A stretch of DNA of 64,000 nt from Mycobacterium sp. 852002-50816_SCH5313054-b (lineage in GTDB: Bacteria; Actinomycetota; Actinomycetes; Mycobacteriales; Mycobacteriaceae): positions 21,743 through 85,742 of the forward strand of contig NZ_LZIC01000031.1 of assembly GCF_001667185.1 (NCBI RefSeq), written 5' to 3'. Both the position numbers and the translations under genes were made by a program. Position 1 is the stretch's first letter. Every line of letters starts with the position of its first letter. The notes below the pieces were generated by a model. It had not been told where the DNA came from. It made no database searches and was given only the letters and a program-made list of their open reading frames with translations. Positions 7,780 to 17,769 of the stretch are shown one piece after another.

Positions 7780-9174
7780 TTACGTTTGCTCGCTTGGGGT
7801 TTCGCTTTCGGTGTCGACCGGGGCCGCGCGGGCGGTCTCGCGCTTGCTCACGCGCGCCTGGTGCTCCGCCTGATGTTGCGCGGCGATCGCCAGCTCGACC
7901 GCGCCCTGGATCCGGTGGAAGCCCTGGCGGTCGTAGAGCTTCGTGATGATGCCGCCCAGCAACAGGCCGATCACCAGGCCGATCGTTGTCAACCACAGCG
8001 CCTGTGACAGACCGGAATCGGCACGGCCATCGAGATAGACCAGCGACCGCACACCCAGGAAGACCTGGTGCATCGGCTCGAATTCGGCCAGCCAGCGGAA
8101 GAACTGTGGCGTGGCCTCCAGTGGCACGGTCGCGCCCGCGGACGGCAGCCCGAGGATCACGAAGATCAGCATGCTGACCAGCAGGCCCATCGAGCCCAGG
8201 ACGGACAAGATGGAACTCGACGTGATGCCCACCGCGATGATCGCGAACACCCCAAACTCCCACAATTGCCAGCCGAGTGGGATGGGCATGCCGAGCCCGT
8301 GGGCGATGGCCAGATAGACCGCCGACGTCAGCAGCGCCAGCACCACCATGATGGCCCACTTGAGCAGCAGCGTCTGGAATCTCGAGATCCTGACCTGCTC
8401 GGCGAATCGGTACACCGGGCCCCACTCCGCGGGCACGTAGCCGAGCAGCGCGTCCACCAGCGTGCTGACCACGACGCTGCCGGTGAACCCCGCGAGCAGC
8501 AGCAGCAGCGCGAAATAGAAGGCCGACAACCCATTACCGGTGCCGTTCGGCAGCGGGTTGTACACGTTCGCCTTGACCTCGATCGGATTGGCGAGGCCCA
8601 GCGCCGACGCGCCGGTCAGCGGCGCGCCCCCGGTTTGCGCCGCGACATCGGCCGTAAGCCGTTGCCCCACTTTCCCATTGGCCACGGCCATCACCTGGGT
8701 GAGGGTTTGTCCCGCGATGCTGGAGCCGAGTGTGCCCGCTCGCGGGTTGGTAGAGATGGTGACCGACGGCCGGGTCGCGCGGCCGGGCGTGACGGCGCTG
8801 GCCCCGTATTCGCGCAGGTTGGACGAAAAGGTGGGCGGAATGACCATTTCCGCATACACACGAGCCGTGTCCAGTTGGCGCTGCGCCTCGTCGTGGGACA
8901 CGACGCGGACGTCGAACTTGTCCTTGTCCAGCCCGGCAACGACGCCGTCGGTGATCTGTCCCCCGAACGGGCCGGCGTCCTCGTTCACCACGGCGATCGG
9001 GAAATGCCGCAGGTTGGTCATCGGGTTCAGGATGCCCCCGAGGTAGAGCGCGCACAGCGCCGACATCAGCGCCAGCGTGACGACGATGGGCAGCGCCCAG
9101 AATCGCACGGTCCGAACTGCCTTGATATTCCGCTTGGGGTTGGGCGCCGCGTGCCGCGGCTGCGATTGAGACAT
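7780..9174 (-). CDS. YhgE/Pip-like ABC-2 type membrane protein (Rv0180c-like)
   Basis: This 464-residue protein has one N-terminal membrane helix (about residues 28-50). A large extracytoplasmic domain of about 170 residues begins HFPIAVVNEDAGP, the hallmark of the YhgE/Pip and DUF3533 group. Five to six helices follow in the C-terminal half (about 215-425), then a charged cytosolic tail. It corresponds to Rv0180c. Relatives in other Gram-positives anchor phage receptors or take part in surface secretion; the mycobacterial role is unknown. It follows the pirin gene by 36 nt on the same strand and may share its transcript. Confidence 0.8.
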   Translation of the reverse strand: MSQSQPRHAAPNPKRNIKAVRTVRFWALPIVVTLALMSALCALYLGGILNPMTNLRHFPIAVVNEDAGPFGGQITDGVVAGLDKDKFDVRVVSHDEAQRQLDTARVYAEMVIPPTFSSNLREYGASAVTPGRATRPSVTISTNPRAGTLGSSIAGQTLTQVMAVANGKVGQRLTADVAAQTGGAPLTGASALGLANPIEVKANVYNPLPNGTGNGLSAFYFALLLLLAGFTGSVVVSTLVDALLGYVPAEWGPVYRFAEQVRISRFQTLLLKWAIMVVLALLTSAVYLAIAHGLGMPIPLGWQLWEFGVFAIIAVGITSSSILSVLGSMGLLVSMLIFVILGLPSAGATVPLEATPQFFRWLAEFEPMHQVFLGVRSLVYLDGRADSGLSQALWLTTIGLVIGLLLGGIITKLYDRQGFHRIQGAVELAIAAQHQAEHQARVSKRETARAAPVDTESETPSEQT

Positions 9175-9210
9175 GCGGGCTCCTGTCTGTCGTGCCCACT
9201 CTATGTGGTC

Positions 9211-9936
9211 TCAGGAGCCCAACTCTGCATGCATCTCCCAGATCAGCAGCTCCGACGGCTCCGCCGCCGTCACCCGCGCGCCGTCGGCGCCGGTGAACCG
9301 GACGGCGTCGCCCTCGTCGAGGTCACCGATTTCGGCCGCGCCGACACGGCCCTGTGCGACGAATACGTGCAGGTAGGGCGACTGCGGTAGGTCGACCGAG
9401 GCGCCGGGCCGCAGCCGCGTGCCGTGCAGTGCGGCGTTGCGGTTGTGCAGCGTGATGGCCGCCGCACTACCGGGGATGCCTGAGGCGATGGTCACAAGTC
9501 CGCCAGACAGCTCCTCGTCGCCGATCTCGTGTTGTTGGTAGCTCGGTGTGATACCGGTCTCGTCGGTCACCACCCACATCTGCACGAAATGGACTGGTTC
9601 CGTGGGGGAGTCGTTCTTCTCCGAGTGCAGGATGCCGCTGCCCGCCGACATGCGTTGGGCCAGTCCGGGATAGATGACCCCGCGGTTGCCGGCGGAGTCC
9701 CGGTGTGTCAGCTCGCCGCGCAGCACCCAGGTCACGATCTCCATGTCGCGGTGTGGATGCGTGTCGAATCCCGTTCCGGGCGCGACGATGTCGTCGTTGT
9801 TGACCAGGAGCAACCCGTGGTGGGTGTTGTCGGGGTCGTAGTGGTCGCCGAACGAGAAGGAATGCCGGGACTTCAGCCAGGACGTCGTGGTGACGGCCCG
9901 GTCGGCGGCACGCCGGATCTCCGCGGTGGCAGGCAC
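9211..9936 (-). CDS. Pirin family protein (Rv0181c-like)
   Basis: This is a 241-residue bicupin. The N-terminal cupin carries the metal-site signature FDTHPHRDMEIVTWVLRGEL and GSGILHSEKN, so His, His, His and Glu ligands are all present. The C-terminal domain is the degenerate pirin type. Bacterial pirins of this kind have been linked to quercetinase activity and to stress responses; the physiological substrate in mycobacteria is not known. The GTG start at 9936 fits the conserved EIRRAADR N-terminus. The IclR-type gene ends 10 nt upstream on the same strand, so the two may be co-transcribed. Confidence 0.9.
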   Translation of the reverse strand: MPATAEIRRAADRAVTTTSWLKSRHSFSFGDHYDPDNTHHGLLLVNNDDIVAPGTGFDTHPHRDMEIVTWVLRGELTHRDSAGNRGVIYPGLAQRMSAGSGILHSEKNDSPTEPVHFVQMWVVTDETGITPSYQQHEIGDEELSGGLVTIASGIPGSAAAITLHNRNAALHGTRLRPGASVDLPQSPYLHVFVAQGRVGAAEIGDLDEGDAVRFTGADGARVTAAEPSELLIWEMHAELGS

Positions 9937-9946
9937 GGGCTCCAGC

Positions 9947-10801
9947 CTAGGTCAACATCGCCTGCGCGTGCCGGAGCGCAGTCTCGAGCGCGGCCAGCGT
10001 CAGGCCGGCCGGGCGACCCAGGTGGATCTCGATTTGGTACTCGGGCTGGCCGCCATGGGCGAAGATCGGCAGGACGACGAATTCCGTTGATGCCAGCTCG
10101 GTTTCGAGCTCATGCGTGACGGATCGCATCGTCACCATGGTCATCAGGGTGGTGAGCTGGCGGGTCACCCGCGCGGTCGGCTCCAGCGACGCCAGCACGT
10201 CCGCCAGGCGGTGGTGTAGCGACTGGTGGGTGTCGTCGAACCGCCACGCGCCGTAGCCGCGGGCCCGGATGTCGGCCAGCACCCGCTGGTGCTGGGCGAC
10301 CTCGGCGCGCGTCAGCCGCGGGGTGACGCGGTGCAGCCAGCTCTCGACGAATTCGTCGTCGCGCCAAGCCATGGCGACCAGGCCGAACGGCGGGTCGATG
10401 GGGAAGCGCTGACCTACCGCGTGCTCGCCGTCGGTGCCGTGGCCGACCGTGTCGACAGTGGTCAGGTCGCGGTCGCCGATCCTCGACATCGAGCAGCCGG
10501 CGCCGAGCGTGTCATGCAGGTCGCGCAGCGCGTCGCGCCCGCGGTCCAGCAGGGGGAATTGCGTGCGCAGCCCGTGCACCAGGCCGAACAAGCCACTGCC
10601 CAGCACGTAGCGGCGGTCCTCGCGGCGCGCCACCCACGCGCGCCGCTCCAGTTCGGCCAGCACCAGGGCGCAGGTCGAGGTGCTGATCCGGCAGGCCTTC
10701 GCCAGCTCCGCCGAGGTGTGCCCGCCCGGTGAATTCGCCAGCGTCCCAAGCACATCCAGCACGCGGGCGGTGGGCGGTGATTTGGTGGTTGACTCACCCA
10801 C
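9947..10801 (-). CDS. IclR-type transcriptional regulator
   Basis: This 284-residue protein starts with a winged helix-turn-helix (about residues 10-70: RVLDVLGTLANSPGGHTSAELAKA). A GAF-like effector domain follows, ending in a conserved-looking VTHELETELAS region. It is divergent from the dehydrogenase gene at 10864, and the 62-bp gap contains a perfect 14-bp palindrome, so it most likely controls that gene and itself. H37Rv has no counterpart between Rv0181c and sigG. The effector could be the substrate or product of the neighbouring dehydrogenase, but neither is known. Confidence 0.8.
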   Translation of the reverse strand: MGESTTKSPPTARVLDVLGTLANSPGGHTSAELAKACRISTSTCALVLAELERRAWVARREDRRYVLGSGLFGLVHGLRTQFPLLDRGRDALRDLHDTLGAGCSMSRIGDRDLTTVDTVGHGTDGEHAVGQRFPIDPPFGLVAMAWRDDEFVESWLHRVTPRLTRAEVAQHQRVLADIRARGYGAWRFDDTHQSLHHRLADVLASLEPTARVTRQLTTLMTMVTMRSVTHELETELASTEFVVLPIFAHGGQPEYQIEIHLGRPAGLTLAALETALRHAQAMLT

Positions 10802-10842
10802 GCGCGGCTCCCTACGATCCGTCCAAAATGTAATGATAGGCG

Positions 10843-10856
10843 TCCTAATATTAGGA
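10843..10856. promoter_or_regulatory. Palindromic operator, TCCTAATATTAGGA
   Basis: This perfect AT-rich 14-bp dyad stands out in GC-rich DNA. It lies in the gap between the divergent IclR-type gene and the dehydrogenase gene, ending 7 nt before the GTG start at 10864. It is flanked by an imperfect CGTC/GACG extension. The position fits a repressor site that blocks initiation of the plus-strand gene. Confidence 0.6.
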
Positions 10857-10863
10857 GACGATT

Positions 10864-12003
10864 GTGCTGAAGGTGGGGGTTTGGGGGCCGGGTTCCATGG
10901 GCGTGATCGCCCTGCGCGGCGTGATCGACCATCCGGAACTGGAGCTGGTCGACCTCGTCGTGCACAGCGATGCCAAAGCGGGTCGCGACGCCGGCGAGCT
11001 GTGCGGGATCGCGCCGGTTGGCGTGATCGCCACGCAGGACCCGGCGCCGATGCTGGCCGGCGACGCCGACGCGGTGGTCTATGCGGCCGGTGCCAACCTG
11101 CGGCCGCTCGAGGCGGTCGAGGACATGGCCTCGATCCTGCGGTCCGGGAAGAACGTGGTGTCGTGCTCGGTGGTGCCGCTGGTGTTCCCCGACGCCCTCG
11201 ATGGGGCGTTCACCGACCCGTTGCGCCAGGCCGCGCTGGACGGCGGCGTGTCGTTCTTCACCACCGGCATCGACTCCGGCTTCGCCAATGACGTGCTGCC
11301 GCTGGTGCTCTCGGGGGTATCCCGCGTCATCGACTCGGTGCGGGTGACCGAGATGTTCAACTACGCCACCTACCCGGACCCCGCCGCGGTCTACGAGATC
11401 CTCGGGTTCGGCAAGCCGCCGGAATACCCGGCCTTCGCGGCCCAGCCGGGAATCTTCGCGTTCGGCTGGGGTCCGGTGCTGCACCAGCTCGCCGCCGGGT
11501 TGGGCGTCAAGATCGACAGCATCGAGGAGAGCAACGACCGCATCCCCGCCGCCGAGTCCTTCGACACGCCCACCGGCCGCATTGCGGCGGGAACCATCGC
11601 GGCCATGCGCTCCACCCTGACCGGATATGTCGGCGGGAAGCCGACTTTCGTCCTCGACCACGTGACGCGGATGCGTGACGACATCGCCCCGGACTGGCCC
11701 CAGCCCCACATCTGCATCCCGCCACAGGATCTCGGCTACGGCGCGGCGTCGGGGCGCGGCCTGTATCGCGTCGAGATCGAGGGATCCCCCAGCATGCGTT
11801 GCGAATTCGAGATGGCCGAGGACCACGACCACGATCTTGGCGCGCGCATCGCCGGCGCGTCGCGGATGGTGAACGCCATTCCCGCGGTGTGCGCGGCCCC
11901 GCCCGGCCTGCTGTCGGCGCTGGACCTGCCGCTGATCACCGGGGCCGGGCTGGTCCGCCCGGTGGCGGGACCGGCGCCCGACAGCCGGCTGTTCTCGGGC
12001 TAG
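10864..12003 (+). CDS. DapB-fold NAD(P)-dependent dehydrogenase, substrate unknown
   Basis: This 379-residue protein has an N-terminal Rossmann motif (VGVWGPGSMG, residues 4-13) and the overall layout of dihydrodipicolinate reductase-like proteins, such as 2,4-diaminopentanoate dehydrogenase. Hallmarks include DADAVVYAAGANLRP, then a middle domain with GIDSGFANDVLP. It is longer than DapB and lacks its catalytic HHxxK motif, so lysine biosynthesis is unlikely. Its TAG stop (12001-12003) abuts the stop of the opposing TetR gene exactly. The IclR-type gene and palindrome upstream suggest that it is inducible. An amino-acid or keto-acid derivative is a plausible substrate but is unproven. Confidence 0.7.
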   Translation: MLKVGVWGPGSMGVIALRGVIDHPELELVDLVVHSDAKAGRDAGELCGIAPVGVIATQDPAPMLAGDADAVVYAAGANLRPLEAVEDMASILRSGKNVVSCSVVPLVFPDALDGAFTDPLRQAALDGGVSFFTTGIDSGFANDVLPLVLSGVSRVIDSVRVTEMFNYATYPDPAAVYEILGFGKPPEYPAFAAQPGIFAFGWGPVLHQLAAGLGVKIDSIEESNDRIPAAESFDTPTGRIAAGTIAAMRSTLTGYVGGKPTFVLDHVTRMRDDIAPDWPQPHICIPPQDLGYGAASGRGLYRVEIEGSPSMRCEFEMAEDHDHDLGARIAGASRMVNAIPAVCAAPPGLLSALDLPLITGAGLVRPVAGPAPDSRLFSG

Positions 12004-12588
12004 TCACTGCGCGGCCGGCAGCAGGCCGATGAGCGTGTCGATGAGTTGCTCGGCATCGGTGTGCCATTTATCCCAGGCCAGATGGCCGCTCAGCTCCAGG
12101 CCCGTGATGCCGTGGGCACTGGTCAGCAGTAGCGCCCCGTAGCGGCGTGCCCGTTTAGCGCCGACGATGCGGCCCACCAGGTCCAGGAACAGGTCCTGGG
12201 CGCGCTCGGCCGACCGGGTCAAGGCGGTGGGATCTCCCGCGGGCATGGTGAACATCAGGCGGTACAGGTGCGGCCGGGTTCGGCCCACGGCGACAAACGC
12301 GAGCAACGCGGCGCGCAACGACTGCTTCGGCGGGTTAGCGCTGGTGACCAGAAGTTCGAGCGCGTCGCCCAGATCGCTCCACGCATTCGTGGCCAGGGCG
12401 GTGAGCAGGCTTTCCTTATCGGCGAAGTGGCGGTAGGGCGCCGAGCGCGAAACGCCCGTGCGCGCACCCACTTCGCGCAGCGTGACCGCATCCGGGCCGC
12501 CGATGTCCAGCAACACCTCCGCGGCGTCGAGGAGCGACCGGCGCGTCGCCGCGGCGGCCTCTGATCGTGTCGCCATCCGCAGAAGCAT
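12004..12588 (-). CDS. TetR family regulator (WHG-type C-terminal domain)
   Basis: This 194-residue protein has a typical TetR DNA-binding head: AEVLLDIGGPDAVTLREVGARTGVSRSAPYRHFADKESLL, at about residues 20-60. The C-terminal half (FVAVGRTRPHLYRLMF) resembles the WHG class. The true start could be the second Met (12576, MATRSEAA). It is divergent from the SDR at 12683 and faces two identical-arm palindromes in the gap, so it probably represses both genes in the absence of a ligand. No H37Rv counterpart at this locus is known to me. Confidence 0.85.
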   Translation of the reverse strand: MLLRMATRSEAAAATRRSLLDAAEVLLDIGGPDAVTLREVGARTGVSRSAPYRHFADKESLLTALATNAWSDLGDALELLVTSANPPKQSLRAALLAFVAVGRTRPHLYRLMFTMPAGDPTALTRSAERAQDLFLDLVGRIVGAKRARRYGALLLTSAHGITGLELSGHLAWDKWHTDAEQLIDTLIGLLPAAQ

Positions 12589-12605
12589 AGGCTCCCACCG
12601 TTTGA

Positions 12606-12651
12606 GTTGACACCGTCAACAAAGCTGCTAGATTCTGTTGACGTTGTCAAC
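12606..12651 (+). promoter_or_regulatory. SDR promoter with two TetR-type operators
   Basis: Two perfect 15-bp palindromes share the arms GTTGAC/GTCAAC: the first at 12606-12620 with centre ACC, the second at 12637-12651 with centre GTT. They are 31 bp apart centre to centre, about three helical turns, so bound dimers would lie on the same DNA face. A consensus -35 TTGACA (12607-12612) lies inside the first site, and a -10-like TAGATT (12629-12634, 16-bp spacer) lies between the two. Binding should therefore block transcription of the SDR gene. Confidence 0.75.
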
Positions 12652-12682
12652 TCAACGTATCGACCCCACGAGGGAGATGGTC

Positions 12683-13552
12683 ATGACTGCTTCGAACGAC
12701 CCCGAACCGCGCGAGCTCATCGTCGTCACCGGCGCCTCGACCGGCATGGGGGCGGCCACCGCGCGGGCGCTGGCGCGCCAGGGATTCCACGTGCTGGCCG
12801 GTGTCCGTCGTGAGGTCGACGCGGATGCGGTGCGGGCCGAGGGGATCGAGCCCCACATCCTCGACATCACCGCGGAATCCGACGTTGCGGCCATCGCCGA
12901 CCGCGTCGCCCGCGATCCGATGCGCCGGCCGCTGCGCGCGCTGATCAACAACGCCGGGATCGCCGTCAACGCGCCCGTCGAGACGCTGCCCCTGGACGAA
13001 TGGCGCCGGCAATTCGAGGTCAATCTGTTCGGTCACATCGCGATGGCGCAGGCGTTGTTGCCGGCCCTGCTGCAAAGCTCCGGCACCGTCGTCAACATCA
13101 GCTCCGTCGGTGGCAGGGTGGCGCTGTCGACCTATGGCGCCTACGCGGGTTCGAAGTTCGCGCTGGAGGCCGTCAGCGATGCCATGCGCCGCGAGGTCGC
13201 GGAGTTCGGGGTCAAGGTCGTCGTCGTCGAACCCGGCGGGGTGAAGACGGAGATCACGGAGCGCGGAATCGCCACCGCCGATCGACTGAGCGCCGGAATG
13301 ACCGCCGACCAACTCCACCGGTATGGCGACCTGGCGGAGGCCGTCAAGGCGCAAGCCCGATCGTTCACCGCGGGGGGTGTGACGGCCGAGCGCGCCGCGA
13401 GGGTGATCGCCAAGGCCGCCACGGCATCTCGGCCCCGCACCCGCTACACCATCGGGCGTGACGCCGCCGTCCTGGTCCGGGTCGCCCGCGTGGTGTCCGA
13501 CCGGCTGCTCGATCGCATGCTGCGCCTCAACCTTCGGCCGCACTACGCGTGA
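12683..13552 (+). CDS. Short-chain dehydrogenase/reductase
   Basis: This 289-residue classical SDR has the cofactor motif TGASTGMG near residue 17, NNAG, and the catalytic Ser-Tyr-Lys set (INISSVGG and YGAYAGSK). The length with a C-terminal extension resembles retinol-dehydrogenase-like and steroid-type mycobacterial SDRs, but the substrate cannot be read from sequence. ATG 12683 was preferred to 12677 because the AGGGAG ribosome site (12671-12676) then has normal spacing. It is probably controlled by the divergent TetR through the two palindromes upstream. Its 3' end overlaps the opposing hydrolase gene by 10 nt. Confidence 0.85.
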   Translation: MTASNDPEPRELIVVTGASTGMGAATARALARQGFHVLAGVRREVDADAVRAEGIEPHILDITAESDVAAIADRVARDPMRRPLRALINNAGIAVNAPVETLPLDEWRRQFEVNLFGHIAMAQALLPALLQSSGTVVNISSVGGRVALSTYGAYAGSKFALEAVSDAMRREVAEFGVKVVVVEPGGVKTEITERGIATADRLSAGMTADQLHRYGDLAEAVKAQARSFTAGGVTAERAARVIAKAATASRPRTRYTIGRDAAVLVRVARVVSDRLLDRMLRLNLRPHYA

Positions 13553-14969
13553 GCGCCGGCGCGGGGATACGTCGCGGCGGCGAGTTCGAGGATCTCGGCG
13601 CGGTCGGCCGGCAGGATGAATCCCGATCCGATCGCCCTGTCCAGCGCCGCCGTGAAGGCGTCGAGGTACTGCTCGGCCCCAGCCGGATAGAGCCGGTGTA
13701 ACGTCGCGGCGTCGAACGGCTCGCCGGAGCCGAAGATCGCGGCCATCAGGCTCTCCTCGCCGGCCCCTGAGCTGGGCAGGCCGGATGTCCGGGCGATCGG
13801 CACGTCCACCCAGGGGGTCCGGATGCCGCCCCGGGCGAGGCCGTTGGCGTCCGGCACGGCCCGTGGCGGGTCGCCGTCGCGCACCTCGATCGGCGGGGCG
13901 GCCGGCGCCGGCTCGCCGGTTCGCACCCAGGCGTGCAGGGCCGCGATCGCCGCCTGCACCACGTAATGGTGCTGCGGCGCGAAGTTGATGTAATGCCCCA
14001 GCTGCTGGCCCATCAGCATCCGTGTCGGCGCGTAGGCCGCCACCACGGCATCCAGCGGCGCCGAGCCGTCGTCGATGGGCGCCACCTGGATCGTGTAGTT
14101 GTCGGCGTGTGCGGCGCCGGCGATCTCCCAGACCCGCAGCCATTGATCGTCGGGTTGCCTCGCGAGGTAGTAGCCGTGCCGGGGGCCGCCGAGCAGATCG
14201 GTCTCGGTGATGATCGCGAGCAGCGGGACGCGCAGGTCGGTGCGGAACGCGACCGCGTCCGGCGAGCCGGCCTGCGATTCGTCGAAGATCGACGCGCCGT
14301 CCAGCGGTGCCGCCGACGCGAACCGGGAATGCACCAAAAAGCCGTCGTAGCTTCGGGCGAGCGGGGCGACGGCGTTGACGTAGGTGGTCAGGAACATCGC
14401 GGATTGCGACTCGCCCACGGCGATCACGTGGCGCACGCTCAGATCGCCCAGCGCGCCGTTGCGGACCAGCTCGCCCGCCCGGGAAAAGATGTCGTAGGAG
14501 AACTCGTCGCCGGGGTGGTGCAGGGCCGCGTACCGCGCCGGGTCCTGGCTCTTCAGGGACATGTCGAAGCCGAGCATGCTGGCGCCGCCGCTCTCCACCC
14601 CCACCCGCTGGGCCGAGACCGCCACGTAGGCGTAGCCCGCGCGAACGATCTCGCGATGGGCCATCATCCACACGGCCGGGGCGTCGATGCCGCCACTGAC
14701 ATTGAGCCATTCGACGAGCACGGTGCCATTGAACTGCGCCCGATCGGCGGGGGTCAGCGCCACGATCCGCGTCGTGTATTCGGCGGTGCCGCTGGGCGTT
14801 ACGCCCCACTGGCCGTCGGCACCCAGCTCGGCGGTGGGCGCGTAGGACGAGGCCGTGCCGGACACGAAGTATTCCTCGGCGACGTAGCCGACGGCTTCGA
14901 TGTCGAAGGCGCCCAGCAACAGCAGCGGTTTGCCGGGCGCGGGCGCGACGAGCGGCGGATTCGGTGTCG

Positions 14970-14973
<4 letters not shown>
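13543..14973 (-). CDS. Alpha/beta hydrolase-domain protein (Abhydrolase_10 type)
   Basis: This 476-residue protein has the layout of the large alpha/beta hydrolase-domain family: NGTVLVEWLNVSGG, a nucleophile elbow GESQS with Ser189, and a downstream His region (AGAAHADNY). No signal peptide is visible. The GTG start overlaps the sigG stop as GTGA, so the gene is translationally coupled to sigG. This pairing is absent in H37Rv. Substrates of the family are mostly unknown; esters are expected. It may be part of what SigG controls or may act on a compound sensed with SigG, which is inference from the coupling. Confidence 0.75.
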
Positions 14974-16870
<1,897 letters not shown>

Positions 16871-16907
16871 GCGGCCGTCGGCGGACTGTCGTCTCGTTGC
16901 GTTAGTT

Positions 16908-17025
16908 TGGCGCACATGACCCGCGCCGCGACGATGCAGAGCGGAGCGATGAGGAGGAGTGGCGCACATGACCCGCGCCGCGACGATGCAGAGCGGAGCG
17001 ATGAGGAGGAGTGGCGCACATGACC
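16908..17025 (+). repeat. Tandem 52-bp MIRU-like repeat, two full copies plus 14 nt
   Basis: Copies at 16908-16959 and 16960-17011 are identical, and the first 14 nt recur at 17012-17025. Each unit contains a Shine-Dalgarno-like GAGGAGGAG followed by TGGCGCACATGA, with start and stop codons overlapping. This arrangement is what defines mycobacterial interspersed repetitive units. The final partial copy supplies the ribosome site and ATG (17020) for the downstream gene. Confidence 0.9.
16916..17023 (+). CDS. Possible 35-residue MIRU-encoded peptide
   Basis: An ATG in the first repeat copy opens a frame of 35 codons that crosses both copies and ends at TGA 17021-17023. That stop overlaps the next gene's ATG as ATGA. 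The peptide would be basic, then acidic near its end (RSDEEEWRT). No clear ribosome site precedes the ATG at 16916, and codons come from repeat DNA, so translation is uncertain. If translated, it would couple the downstream gene to the repeat. Confidence 0.25.
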   Translation: MTRAATMQSGAMRRSGAHDPRRDDAERSDEEEWRT

Positions 17026-17769
17026 GACGACAAAATGCTGGCTCGCATCGCCGCGCTGTTGCGTCAGGCCGAGGGCACCGACAACTCGCACGAGGCGGAC
17101 GCCTTCATGAGCGCCGCCCAGCGGTTGGCGACGGCGGCGTCCATCGACATGGCGGTGGCGCGGTCCCATGCGGCCAAGCGGTCGCCGGTGCAGGCCCCGA
17201 CGCAGCGGACCATCACCATCGGCGCGGCCGGCACCCGGGGGCTGCGGACCTATGTGCAGCTTTTCGTGGTGATCGCGGCCGCCAACGAGGTGCGCTGCGA
17301 CGTGGCGTCGAACTCGACGTTCGTCTACGCGTACGGGTTCGCCGAGGACATCGACGCGACGCACGCCCTCTACGCCAGCCTGGTAGTCCAGATGGTGCGG
17401 GCGTCGGACGCCTACCTCGCCTCCGGGGCGCATCGGCCCACGCCGACGATCACCGCGCGCCTCAACTTCCAGCTCGCGTTCGGGGCCCGGGTGGGGAAGC
17501 GCCTGGCCGAGGCCCGCGCGGAGGCCACCCGCGAGGCCACCAAGGACCGCCGCCGCCCGCCCGGCACCGCTATCGCCCTGCGGAACAAGGAACTTGAGCT
17601 GCGAGACTTCTACCGCGGCGCGTCGAAGGCGCGCGGCACCTACCAAGTCAGTCGCGCGACGGCGGGGTATTCGTCGGCGGCGCGCCGCGCGGGGGACCGG
17701 GCCGGCCGGCGGGCGCGGCTCGGGAACAGCCCCGAACTGCCCGGAGCGCGGAGCGCACTGCGCCAGTGA
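17020..17769 (+). CDS. DUF2786 protein (Rv0184-like)
   Basis: This 249-residue protein is equal in length to Rv0184. The N-terminal 40 residues fit DUF2786 (KMLARIAALLRQAEGTDNSHEADAFMSAAQRLA), a short helical domain of unknown function. A basic, Arg-rich C-terminal region follows from about residue 160. The ATG at 17020 is provided by the MIRU-like repeat, with its GAGGAGGA ribosome site about 10 nt upstream; GTG 17011 in the same frame is an alternative. It forms an overlapping trio with the next two genes (GTGA junctions). The basic tail suggests nucleic-acid contact, which is only inference. Confidence 0.82.
   Translation: MTDDKMLARIAALLRQAEGTDNSHEADAFMSAAQRLATAASIDMAVARSHAAKRSPVQAPTQRTITIGAAGTRGLRTYVQLFVVIAAANEVRCDVASNSTFVYAYGFAEDIDATHALYASLVVQMVRASDAYLASGAHRPTPTITARLNFQLAFGARVGKRLAEARAEATREATKDRRRPPGTAIALRNKELELRDFYRGASKARGTYQVSRATAGYSSAARRAGDRAGRRARLGNSPELPGARSALRQ

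Noticed and set aside
12647..14809. Open frame of 720 codons on the minus strand covering the SDR and hydrolase genes
   Set aside because: It is an antisense frame of high-GC coding DNA: Arg/Gly/Ala-rich, no domain, and it overlaps two genes with clear catalytic motifs.
16959..17597. Plus-strand frame of 212 codons opening in the second repeat copy
   Set aside because: It runs in another frame over the DUF2786 gene and is Arg/Gly-rich without a motif; the DUF2786 frame is the conserved one.
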